Source: Arion vulgaris
Lineage: Eukaryota > Mollusca > Gastropoda > Stylommatophora > Arionidae
NCBI GenBank assembly: GCA_020796225.1
Contig: CM036775.1
Location: 4,847,393 to 4,911,392, forward strand
Length of the DNA: 64,000 nucleotides
Reading direction: 5' to 3'
The position numbers were made by a program, and so were the translations under genes. This document shows, piece by piece, positions 32,201 through 41,800 of this stretch (positions are counted from its first letter, which is position 1; each line of letters begins with the position of its first letter). The notes under the pieces are model-generated. The model was given only the letters and a program-made list of their open reading frames with translations, was not told where the DNA came from and ran no database searches.

Positions 32201-33745
32201 GGATCTCTGGGAAAATATCCAGATGGCTCCACAAGGGAGCGAACCTGGTACCTTTGGCATGAGAGACGAGCACCTAGCCTCTACATCACAGAGATCCCTT
32301 TAGCAAAATTACAGTATTGTTTCTAAATAACATTTGCAATACGATGTATTATATATAAAATTGAAGACAAATGGGTGTAGTTTCACAAAATACTTTCTGT
32401 ATTAGCAAAAATATTTCAGTGTTAACTATGCAGGAAACATTAGCATTCATTAAAAATTAGATATGGACATTGGGAGAACAAAAGGTTTAATAAACAAGTC
32501 CGACTGCTCTATTTATATTGGTAATCCGTTTATGAATATATATATATATGACCTTTTCGTCTTTACAGACGGTCAATTGGCAAGTGTTTTACTGTGACAA
32601 CTTCTGAGTTTTCGCTTTTCTCTCTTGTCGTTCAGCTCATACATAAGTCTCTTCTCAAAAGACTGAGCCTTTTCGCAATTTGGCTTTCCACATAACTCTG
32701 TCATGAGCTAGTTTTTCCCATATACTGGGACCTATAGAAAAGTTTTTCATTGAGGCTTTGCAGACATCTTTATATCTCAGCAGTGGTCTGCCCTGGTGCC
32801 TCTTCTCCTTCGAAAGTTCACAGAACAACATTTGTTTTGGTATGCAACAAGTTTCCATCCTTCTCACATGCCCCAACCCTTTTAGTCGTCTACTGCTGAG
32901 CATGCCCATGATGGAAGGCAGGTCTGCACATTGCAGTACTTCAGAGTTGGTTATCTTGTCGTACCGCCTGATGTTCATAATCTTGCGGAGACATCGAAGA
33001 TGAAAGATGTTAAGTCTCCTCTCGTGCATTGAGTAGGTTTGTCCATGTTTCTGAGTCATATAGTAAAGAACTAATTACACAGGCTCAATATATTTGAATC
33101 TTCGTCTGCAATGTCAGTTTTGTGTTGTCCCACGCTTACTTTGATAGTTTGCCGAATGTAGTAGCTGCACTACCTATACGAGCGTTGAATACACTAACAT
33201 TAATAAAATTGTGAATGGATGCATTGTGTATTAACTGTTTACAAACTATTATCATGATCATTCATGAAAACCTCTAGTTTTTTATGGTCACAGGGTATTC
33301 CAGAATGAACAGTAAATTTCATTTCGCTTCTATTACTAACAAAATCCCCATTGATATACTCGTTATCGTTTACACTTCGCTTTTAAGTCATTTTCAGTTA
33401 ATATAGAAATTGAATAGGAACGGAAATTAATGGAAAAAGTAACAAAATATTTCCAATCTTTCAAGCAACAATTTGGCCATGCGATCTTTAAAAAGATGTT
33501 ATTGGTTACTAAACTGATGTCATTGCACTTCGAACAGACTCATAGGTGCTCAGTCTCTCTTGCTGATGACGAACAGTATGCATACTGATGGTTTCCATGG
33601 CTCATTGGAAAAATATCCTGATTACTTAACCATGTTTCTTTGCAGCGAGAGTTGAGCACCTTACCTCTACAACACAGATGCTATGGGTTCCTACCTTTGG
33701 TAATTTCTCGTAATCTGTATACTCCCAGGCTGGATGATCTGGAAC
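26159..33745 (-). CDS. GATC: GatC, mitochondrial Glu-tRNA(Gln) amidotransferase subunit C (gene span, four exons)
   Basis: The exons at 33695-33745, 31160-31329, 28093-28196 and 26159-26238 join without any frame break. GatC is the small, wrap-around subunit of the GatCAB complex, which converts Glu-tRNA(Gln) to Gln-tRNA(Gln) in mitochondria and holds GatA and GatB together. The reading LQLIEQLERISLVEF, then IDTHGIEPLDSVLEN, then REDTLTEGNC, then EEHYFVAPPG follows the family order from the start of the domain to its end. About 135 residues are covered. The N-terminal exon with the start codon and mitochondrial targeting peptide was not found and should lie between 33746 and 35761. THOC5 starts 2 kb away on the opposite strand. 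Confidence 0.92.
26435..26625 (+). mobile_element. SINE family G copy in GatC intron
   Basis: A 5'-damaged copy keeps TTCACGGTAAGGCCAAGGAT, CACTAGCCATGCGACCATCA and AGCGGTACTACAGGCAGTAA. Confidence 0.75.
26677..26882 (+). mobile_element. SINE family B, complete, 13-bp TSD
   Basis: A full copy with poly(A) tail is flanked by TATATATACAGAC at 26664-26676 and 26883-26895. Confidence 0.9.
27150..27570 (-). mobile_element. RTE-like LINE tail
   Basis: The minus strand reads KRKHGRPKTTLQRTI and LLAKNRITWRSKTSALC, the usual RTE C-terminus, with a decayed upstream part containing LKVKWSDFVSNTV. Confidence 0.8.
27625..28052 (+). mobile_element. SINE family F, complete
   Basis: The tRNA-like head GGTCTGCGTGGCATAGAGGT has a box-B-like GGTTCGCTCCC. 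The body is about 400 bp and the tail is (AATC)n (CCTATCAATCAATCAA). It ends about 40 bases before the 3' end of the adjacent GatC exon on the other strand. Confidence 0.85.
28093..28196 (-). CDS. GATC: GatC, third exon found
   Basis: The acceptor GATACCAG and donor GTTTGT (minus strand) bound a 104-base exon, phase 2 in and phase 1 out. It encodes ELWLREDTLTEGNC, then LDDILNNASEVEEHYFVAPP. The LREDxxTEGNC motif and the EEHYFVAPPG motif are GatC signatures. Confidence 0.93.
28293..28670 (+). mobile_element. SINE family C copy plus a second partial copy
   Basis: A full copy at 28293-28545 has the AACGCAAAGAAGAAAAGAAG tail. It is followed at once by a partial copy (28560-28620) with the core as GTCGCAAGAGGCGATTAAGG. 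Confidence 0.8.
28676..28915 (+). mobile_element. SINE family E copy
   Basis: A forward copy has the head GGCTTTGTGGCTAAGTGGTT, a box B weakened to GTTTGAATCGG, and the end GTAAAACCCGGTGCAATGA. Confidence 0.8.
28940..29545 (+). mobile_element. RTE-like LINE tail split by a SINE
   Basis: NRGTGRPRNIWRWELE and WIDLEKMA before the SINE continue after it as LNWIAWKALVANLCF and a stop. The join is seamless once the 11-bp duplication is taken into account. Confidence 0.8.
29142..29474 (-). mobile_element. SINE family I, complete, 11-bp TSD
   Basis: On the minus strand it has a tRNA-like head with TAGTAGCTCGGCCTGCTAGC and box B GGTTCGAACC, and a long A tail (T run on plus at 29142). AAAAGATGGCC flanks it at 29131-29141 and 29475-29485. 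A partial relative lies at 60340-60430. Confidence 0.85.
29749..30144 (+). mobile_element. RTE-like LINE tail, 5'-truncated, 13-bp TSD
   Basis: A 396-bp 3' fragment encodes RRWRWIGHVMRMETGSDTK, GRRKRGRPKTT and a WCTFVAALNAKGVTG end. AGTTCAAAATGAA flanks it at 29736-29748 and 30145-30157, so it inserted as this short piece. Confidence 0.88.
30245..30474 (+). mobile_element. SINE family D copy nested in family F
   Basis: A forward copy with the shortened core TGTCGTAAAGGTGACTGAGG, CTGGCCTACTTG-like and GTGGTCGATATAG segments lies inside the family F copy. Confidence 0.8.
30626..31035 (-). mobile_element. RTE-like LINE tail
   Basis: The minus strand reads FECKCYRRVLRILWTKNRIN, KSRKIKYFGHIKRL and [19 protein letters not shown] with one frame break. 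It matches 47445-47858. Confidence 0.8.
31160..31329 (-). CDS. GATC: GatC, second exon found
   Basis: Acceptor CATTACAG and donor GTGACA (minus strand) bound 170 bases, phase 0 in and two bases out. It encodes VPEIDLQLIEQLERISLVEF and later HQIDTHGIEPLDSVLEN. This is the core of the GatC domain (helix LIEQLERISL, then the DTxGIEPLDSV motif). The frame is intact. Confidence 0.95.
31400..31689. other. GatC intron stretch, nothing firm
   Basis: A T-rich run at 31417-31426 and the sequence to 31689 give no recognised family. Confidence 0.35.
31690..31822 (-). mobile_element. SINE family C, partial
   Basis: The reverse copy keeps the head side and core, but the tail half is missing. Confidence 0.75.
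31868..32300 (-). mobile_element. SINE family F, complete
   Basis: A full reverse copy with the tRNA-like head at 32230-32300 (plus strand ACAGAGATCCC) and the GATTGATAGAACC tail side at 31868. Confidence 0.85.
32590..33110 (-). mobile_element. RTE-like LINE tail
   Basis: The minus strand reads [20 protein letters not shown], then a damaged GHVRRMETCCIPKQM, then KLAHDRVMWKAKLRKGS. The frame is open over about 130 codons. Confidence 0.8.
33495..33610 (-). mobile_element. I/Jockey-like LINE tail fragment
   Basis: Similar to 22625-22735 (TTATTGGTTACTAAACT start, GTATGCATACTGATGGTT). Confidence 0.65.
33695..33745 (-). CDS. GATC: GatC, first exon found
   Basis: A 51-base exon, phase 0 to phase 0, between acceptor TTCACTTAG and donor GTAGGA on the minus strand. 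It encodes VPDHPAWEYTDYEKLPK, the short pre-domain segment with the VPDHPxW pattern seen before the GatC domain in animals. It is supported by phase and position, but is too short to be certain alone. Confidence 0.8.
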
Positions 33746-33879
33746 CTAAGTGAAAAATATAATGACAAATTAATAGGACATGGCTACAGAAGATAACAGA
33801 TCACTTTTATAACATTGTCTCTGACAATGATTCTCAACATGATGTACATTCAAAACAATGGATCTCCTTTCTTTTCTAC

Positions 33880-34665
33880 AATCCTGTTTTGCCTCACAGC
33901 GTCAGGATAAGAAGAGATTTCTAGAATGAGCCCTTGTGTGCGCTTCATAAATAGTGCTTTTTGTTACCTATGTTATCTCTGAGTTCACCTTTTGCGTGGC
34001 CGGCCTTTTGTTTGTATCCATTGTATCACAGCAACATTGCTCTTTGAGGTGCACTGTCTGTTGGTAATCTGCTTATCGCCCGAGTGGTTACCGGGGCTCA
34101 AATTTCGGGTGTAAAGAATAGAATCACTGTTACCTGCCATGCATGTTGTAAGAGGCGACTAAGGAGGTCTGGCTAAAATCGGATGCATGTGTCCTAAACG
34201 TGTAGAAGTCTATGTATTTAGGGCCTACCAAACCAATGTGCAATGTATACACATTCTTGGCAAAGATCAAACATATCACAAAGAGTGATTAAAATTGGTC
34301 GTAAAGAACGACGCAAAGAAGAAGAAGATCTGCTTATGTGGCCGAAACATTTAATTCGTTGTTTCTTGGTGAAGTTCAATACTGATGTTGTACCCACTTT
34401 TTTCTTGATGTCTACATTTCTCAATCGGTCTTCTTATTATCCCCAGCATTATGCGCAGACACTTCATCTCTTTCAAGACTAGTTTTCTTCTATCATTTGA
34501 TGTCAGTGTCCAGTTTTGGCACTGATAGCATAATGTGGGAGAAAGATTGTGTTGAACATTGCTCTTTTTGTGTTCATGGTGACATGTTTGCATTTTAAAA
34601 TTGGCGCCATTTGTCCTATCATTTGATTTGAATATGATAGTTATTTTCAACATGTTATTTGCTCC
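33880..34665 (-). mobile_element. RTE-like LINE tail split by SINE C
   Basis: Bases 33880-34076 and 34328-34665 are consecutive parts of the tail seen uninterrupted at 41990-42480: KQRIKCFGHISR, then upstream NDRRKLVLKEMKCLRIMLG, read on the minus strand. Confidence 0.85.
34077..34327 (+). mobile_element. SINE family C, complete, 10-bp TSD
   Basis: ATCTGCTTAT at 34067-34076 and 34328-34337 flanks a complete copy ending in CGCAAAGAAGAAG. The target exists once in the uninterrupted RTE copy near 42180, which confirms both borders. Confidence 0.92.
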
Positions 34666-34729
34666 AACAAATTCTATATTTGTAACATACTCATAATATT
34701 TCACTGAAAATCCAAGCTGGGATTTCCTG

Positions 34730-35761
34730 ATAAGTTAAAAAGAAATATTGACAGTACTAGACTGAGCTGTTTTCTTAAGAAATGCTACAGGTTTGGGTTT
34801 CCTGGCTAGCGTGGATGGTAGTTGTTGCAGATCAAAGTAGAGAATACAGGACAACTACTTCCAGTAAAACAGTGTATACAATGTGGTTTTAGTTTGTGTA
34901 TATTAACAAGTTGAGATACAAAAATAACTGTAGTTCCTCTCTATAGCAACAACCAAATCAGCTTCTTCAGATCACCAGATTAGCAACCACCAAGTGCAAT
35001 AACAATATGCAAGTAGTTTTTAAAAACTTGTTTTTCACACCATTGGACGTGATTGGTCCCTCATGGGAATACAGTGTGCATGTGTGATGCCATAGTTACT
35101 CATCCAGAGTACAGTACAGTACAGCCAGTAATCAGTACTTATCCTGAGCGTGAGTGAGAGTATTTATCACTGACGAATTAATTGAATTGGAATCAGAATG
35201 ATGGGTGAGGATGTGGCCAATATTGGAAAATGATAGATGACTTGAACATGACAGTAACACTAGTAACAGAGACCAGTCACTTTCTGGTCAATGACAGAGA
35301 ATTAAGAGAGGAATTCTGAAAGACTGTTGATTGTTATTGTCATTGAAATTCAAATTTATGAAATTGGGTTTGCTTTTTAGTTTAAATTAAGTTTTTGTTT
35401 TCTGATGTCGAGTCGATGACGAGTTGAAGTTGCATTTCATAAAACTTTAGAAAATTGCTTCTTTAATGTACAAATAGCATGAAATATGACTACCTTTGAG
35501 AAAAATGAAAACTGAACAACTTGCACTGTTTTATTTTTCAAAATACGTGATAACATTTTTAACATTTTCGTTGATGTCCTTTTGTTGCTATCCAGATACC
35601 TGCTTTCGTTTCGTTACTTGTGTCTTTTTTTTTTATGTTTTTAATAAATACATGCTACTTCCGATTTACTTTGATGATCTTCTTTCCAGAGACTGAAGAG
35701 GTTATTTACTGTTAAATTTGTGTTCGTTTTGAGCGTCGACTCAATAAGGCAATCCACTAAA
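34730..35761. promoter_or_regulatory. Putative divergent promoter region of GatC and THOC5
   Basis: No repeat family or exon is supported here apart from a short (AGTAC)n-like run at 35112-35125. The region lies between the two head-to-head genes and should contain the THOC5 5' UTR and either the GatC first exon or its promoter. No TATA box or other element is convincing. The call rests on position only. Confidence 0.35.
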
Positions 35762-35869
35762 ATGTCAAAGGAAGAAACTTTGGATGGAAAGAAGAAGCGT
35801 CTCTTGAAGGGAGAGTTAACAGCTAGTCTCGGTGACGTAAAAAAGTACAAGCCAGACTTAATCACTAGA
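35762..35869 (+). CDS. THOC5: THOC5 exon 1 (start codon)
   Basis: ATG at 35762 opens 36 codons ([20 protein letters not shown] to DLITR) ending at donor GTAAGT. The basic, Lys-rich N-terminus resembles that of THOC5 proteins in character rather than sequence, and the phase-0 end fits exon 2. It is the first Met in an otherwise stop-containing upstream frame. Confidence 0.75.
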
Positions 35870-38800
35870 GTAAGTTTTTAAAAAAAAGATATCGATGTGG
35901 GCTTTGTATTTTAATTTTACCTCACTGAACCGAACTCTAATTTTTAATAAATTTAAAAAACAGCAACAACGTCGTCTAAAAACAAATGTCGTTTTTTTTT
36001 ATAAGTGGAAATGTAAGTAATCTAGTTATAACGATAATCAAATGATCTATATTGATTTCATGAGATCATGTATCAAAGCGATATATAGGTTTGAAACCAT
36101 GTCAAAGACGAAAGTGACTTACCTGACCAGACTTTACTTTTAAACTTTTAGAAGTTGATACTAAGATTTCTTCTTTGAAAGCTCCATATCGACCACTTGT
36201 CAACCACTCTGTGTGATTTGTATGTGATCTGAGCATAAGAGCGGTTGTGCCAGTTATGCGCCTACAAATAGGCCAACACATCCGATTTCTGGGCTGCTTT
36301 TTATTTACTAGGTAGCATCCCTAGGGCCTACATTAGTCGCCTCTATGACATGCATTGTAGGTTGCAGTGGTACTATTCTTTGCTTCCTTGCGGGCCCTGG
36401 CACCACACGGGCGAGGCTAAGATTTTACTGTGCAAGTACTCACTGTACTGTAGTCTGTTCATTTTTGTTATAGACTTATGACTACCTAATCTAGTATCTT
36501 TGTACTGATTATTATCATCATCTACTGTCCCTGCTTACCTGAGTCTGGACTATCTACTTCAGCTAAGTCCACAAAGCTCTGACGTTTTCTCCTAGTATAG
36601 TTTTAAGCTTAATGTTTTGTGGGGCCACCTCACTTCTCTTTTTTCCATTTGAGATCCTTTTTTGTTGTGTGCTCATTCTTATCAAACAAATTAACCACTT
36701 TGTGGGACTTGCACAGAGAATGTGAGATACATTGCAGTGCATGCAGAACAGAGACACATTCAAATTTCTGCCAAAATTGGGTCCACTAAAATGATAATTC
36801 CAATACTAACGGGGCACAAATTTGTTCAGACGGGGGGTAACTATAAGATTTTGCAAACAGAAAAACCTCACTTTAAAGCACAGCAATATGTAGTTATACT
36901 GTAGTATGGTATCAGATCTGATTGGTCATAGAGCGGACTGATGCCATGAGTTCTATTAAGTACATGTCTGGTTATGTTGTTTGATTGTTTTCTGAGGGTA
37001 TGTCCAAATCATTGACATCTTATCCCATTAACCTCAAGTTGTATCAGTTTCTGTTTATACTTTAAGTAAGCCTTTAGGATCTCCAGCTGACAAGCAGCTT
37101 CATAGAGACAATCCATCAAATAGTTTAGACTGAGCATCTGAAACCAATCGCAGAGAAAAAGTAGAATGTATATCGGTTAATATCTGAACTACAGTGGAAC
37201 TATTTTTAAAATATTAATTTGCAATTTTATTAAAAAGGGATATATATTATATGTAGATGTTACAGAAAAGTTCCTAGAACATCAGGGACAGAGAATAGAA
37301 AAAAACAAAGACATCCTACAAGACCTGCATATCGAGGAGCATTGGCTCATAAATAACATCATGACCCTGAAGATTAAATATTTTTTGCCACATTAAACAT
37401 CACAATTGTTTGGAGAGAACAGTAATGGAAGATATGGCTCCTGGAGTACGAAGCAGGGGATGACGAAGATGGTAACAGGACATCAAAGAAATCTTTTTGT
37501 TGCGCTGTAGAAGGCGGGAGAACTTGCTAGAGACAAGAGTATTTCTGGTGGGCTGTGATGAAAGCGATGTTCCATAGGGACATGATATATATTTTACTGA
37601 GAGTTGTAATAAAAATAACTCTTAAAAAAGAGTAACTAATTTGTCAATCTTATATACAGCAAGAAAGTCAAACTCCAAGCACAGAAGAGGATGAAGCTCT
37701 ACAGAGAGATCCACAGGCCGATCTTCAATCATTTCAAGCCTCTTGTGATTTTCTGAAAAGTGCAATCAAAGAGATCAAGGAAATGAAGAAAATGCATACA
37801 GATGTAAGTCTATTCTTCTATTGTTCTTAACTTCATCATGTGAACTTTGGGGTAGGGGCTCAGGATGAAGCGGTTAAACAGTTTACGTTGAGTTCTAAAG
37901 GTTGGGGGTTAGAATCCGAACCGTATCATTCCGTTCTTGGGTGCATTTTTCCTCAAAGATCCCTTTGGTCTAAAGCCGACGGATTGACTTCATTGCACTG
38001 GGATTTACCCTATATGTCTCAGTCCTTCTCCACAGTAATGGCATGCCATATGCCGAGAGTATTGCACAAACCCTGTTGCTCCGGCAACAATCCTGGTGAT
38101 CTCTGGAAAAAAATGCACTTGTCAACAGAATGGCGCGGTCTGGATTCGAACCCACGACCTTTGGATGGCAAGGACATAACCATTTAGAAACAGATATCCC
38201 TTTGGATCGTTGCTGGGGCTACTGCGTTCATGATTATTTTTGCAAGTCATGTGTCATTGAAGAGTGGCCCAACCATATGGGGAACTATATAATGAAGTAA
38301 ATCCTTCGCCTTTATTTCTCCCCTTTATCATATAGTATGTCCATTTGCTGAGCGTTGCTCTAGTCACTGCCAAGGAAAGACACAATCTTTTGCAAGTTCT
38401 GCCTCCCAGTCATCATGTTCATGAAGGCATTAATGTTGTGTTGTTTTGGTCGTCCCCTGCCATGTCTTCCAGGTATCAATATTTCTCATTCGAAACAACT
38501 GTGATGTAAACAGGAAGGTAATTTACCAAACTTAGGATTCGAACCATAAACTTTTAGTTCTTAACTCTTTCCACGCCCATTTATTTCCTCAGTTTTACAC
38601 ATTTAATTTAAGGAGGTAAAAATGCAATGGGTTATTTTTTCAAATCATAACTACTCATCAATAAATAAACATATATATATCTTATCATATACTAATTTGA
38701 AGAAAACTGGACAACCTATTAGAATAACAAAGTTAAATAGCAATACATGGAATATTTTAGAAGAAACTGGGACAAATATGACAACATAAATAGAAAAATT

Positions 38801-41800
38801 ATAAATTGTTAGTGACATATGCAACACTTACTTAACATTATAACAGCATCTTCAGAATGTATCCCTATGTGCTTCTAGAAATTATTTTGTAATCCAATTT
38901 GTGAAGTCCAGGCAAAATTTTATAACAATATATCCAATAGAAATGAAGATATGATGAAAAGTTGACACACAATTATGATGATGAAAATGTTGGCGAAAAC
39001 ACAAAAATTGAAAAAAATGACAAAATAAACTGTACACTGTGACCATGCAGTTAGTGAATAACTGACTACACTTTGTGGAAGGCCTCAAAACAATCCTTAG
39101 GATGTAAATGTGGCTGATTCGGGCATCCTAGGCAAACAAAGTGGGTGCGCTTGTGTTCCGTGGGAGTAGCACAGACAACACAACTTCTATCCCGTTTGAT
39201 ATAAGAAATGATGTGTTTCTTATCTTGGAGGGGTGCCATGGGGTTTGCAGCTGGTTGTCGACAGCGCCTTCGAGGAGCAAGACCTTCTTCAGGAAATGTC
39301 ACAGCGGCACGCTGTGTTAGAAGCTCTCGTTTGAACTTCTTCAGGGACAATCCTGTCGTGTCTGCTTCTCGCGTCAAGGTGTACAGAATGAAGGAGTTGA
39401 CTTGGGTGACTTCAAGTAGCCAATAAAACACCTTCTTCCACCATTTTATTGTTTTCCTTTCAAAAGAACAATAATAGGTGACTTTTTGGTCTAACTTGTC
39501 ACACCCATTCATGTATTTGTTGTATTTGTGTATCATGGATGGCTTGTCAACATCCTTGCATCGTGTTGTCTCAACAACCGCGTCTGTGCTCACCATGAGA
39601 ACACTCTTCTTTGCTTTTTTATCCCTATAACCAACGCACATCATGGTTTCATCCTGATTTTGAAACCAGTGCATTTCACGGTATGCAAGGTTGAGGGACT
39701 TCAGTTGCAGAGGAAAGCCAACGCGATTGATGTTGAGCGTGCCTGTGTAATATTGCTTGTGCTCAAGCAGGTAATCAACAAGGACACGGGTCGTGTAAAA
39801 ACGATCTGCATATATCTTATGCCCGTTCCAACATTAGCAAGTAATGTATCAAATATTTTCACTGCGTGGCTTGATGTATAATCAATTTCAGGATTATAAG
39901 ATATGTCCGCACCAAAATATGGTAAGATGTTGTGGACGTATCCCGTAGCCGAGTCACACAGGCCAAAGGTTTTTATATGGTATTTGCTTGGCTTGCTGGC
40001 ATTGTACTGCTTGAACTTCCACCTCCCTTTATACCCGATCACCATCTCATCAATACTGAGTTCTTGATACGGGTAGAACGCAGCTCGGTACTTTTTCAGA
40101 ACATTCATGAAGGGTTCAATTTTATCTTTTCCTTCAGAATGTTCCTTGCCTGCATGGAGCATCGTAAAGTATATATCTTGGAAGCGTTTACGAGTAAACA
40201 TTACGTGGAACCATGGAGCATAAAACTCAGGTGCCAGAGACCAGGGATCTCAGGCCGTCTGGCAATTCCAATCATAATCATTACGGCCAGAAATTTATCA
40301 ACCTCGTGGGACGTAATGTCAACCAACGAGAACACTGACCGTTGGAGAGATGGAGTGTTGACAATAATTTTACTCCTGGCATAAGAGTTTATTGTCTTCA
40401 TAAGTAAAGACTTTACCTCATCATCAAACAGCAATGAAAAACATTCAAGTGCTGTCGAATCTGAGGTAAGCCCTGACTCAGGAGACACACCTGGCTGTTG
40501 CTTTGGGTGGAATCTAAAAGCATTTTTTTGTAGAGCCTTCTCTTATCTCCTGCCATTCCTCTCTTACCACTGGCACTGGGGCAGCTGTCGTTCAAGCTGC
40601 AAATTTACCTCTGCCGTTTCCAGTACCAGTATTTACAGCAGATCTCGGACGTTTTGGCACAGGCGGCTCAGCATCAGAATCATACTGGCTGCAGCTAGCT
40701 GCTCCAGTTGGGCTTTGATGGTTTGAATGATTCTCATTTGCCTGAATCTCTTCGATATATTCGGGATCCGAATCATCACTAATACTACTAATACTACTAT
40801 TATCAGAATCATTCATACATTTTTCTAAGAAAATAAGCGCCTTCTGCTGAAACACGCATAACTGTAGCAACGAAAAATAAACTTGAAGCAAATTGAAACG
40901 TGGGTGAATGAACGATGAAATCAAAAGTGAAAGTGACGCTATTTAAGTTAGGAACCGGAAGAATACTATTAAAAACTAAAATTAGTAGAAGTAAAACTAG
41001 AAAGACGTATAAACAGAACAATTCGAATGGCGAACGAAACAACTTGAATGGCGCAGGAGTACGGCTAAAGCGTGTAACAGAAGTCGCTGTGGCACAGTGT
41101 GCGGCTTAAAGCGCGGAAAGAGTTAAGGCACTCATTGTCTAGTTCTACAGACAAGCGTTTTTAAGAAAACAGCCAGCTAGCTCTCCCAAAAAAAGAGCTT
41201 CACTGAGTCATGTCTTTTATAAACAGCATCGACTATTGACAATACCGTAAGAAACAAAAATTTGTGGTTCGAATCCTGTGTTTGGTAATTTGTTTTTTTT
41301 TCCTGACGCCACTAATACTTGTTCATTATCTATTTATTAATCATATTCATTGACTCTGGTGCTTCCGCTCGGGTTCTTTTTTTTTTTTTTTAAATCCAGA
41401 AGCACTTGAGCTGATAGCTCTTCGGCTCGGTGTCATGGCTATCGTAACCCATCGCTCGGTACCACGAACACCGTAAATCTGGGGAACCTGTAGCTTTTCT
41501 GCCAGTCCGCTGAGTTGAACCGCACTTACAGAGGACTTGTCACCCGTAGTCCAACGCGCTACAAACATGCGGGCACTGCTTGGGTTCTTAAAACTCCTTA
41601 TTCTCTGAATGTCTAAAAGAAACATGGAGAAGAATGGTGGAAAGAGAGTTGAAAGAGTGTGACCTGGCGTGGGAAACAAGCATTCACAATATACAGCAAA
41701 AGAAAATTAAGTATGAACTGGTCGAATGGATTAGAGTGCAGCTCCCATGCAGGAGACCCGTGTTCAATCCACAGTACGACCAAGGATTTGTTTCTGTTGT

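Noticed and set aside
34690..34870. GatC first exon on the minus strand (YFDLQQLPSTLARKPKPVAF frame)
   Set aside because: No start codon in frame and no suitable phase-0 donor; a Ser/Lys-rich targeting peptide could not be shown.
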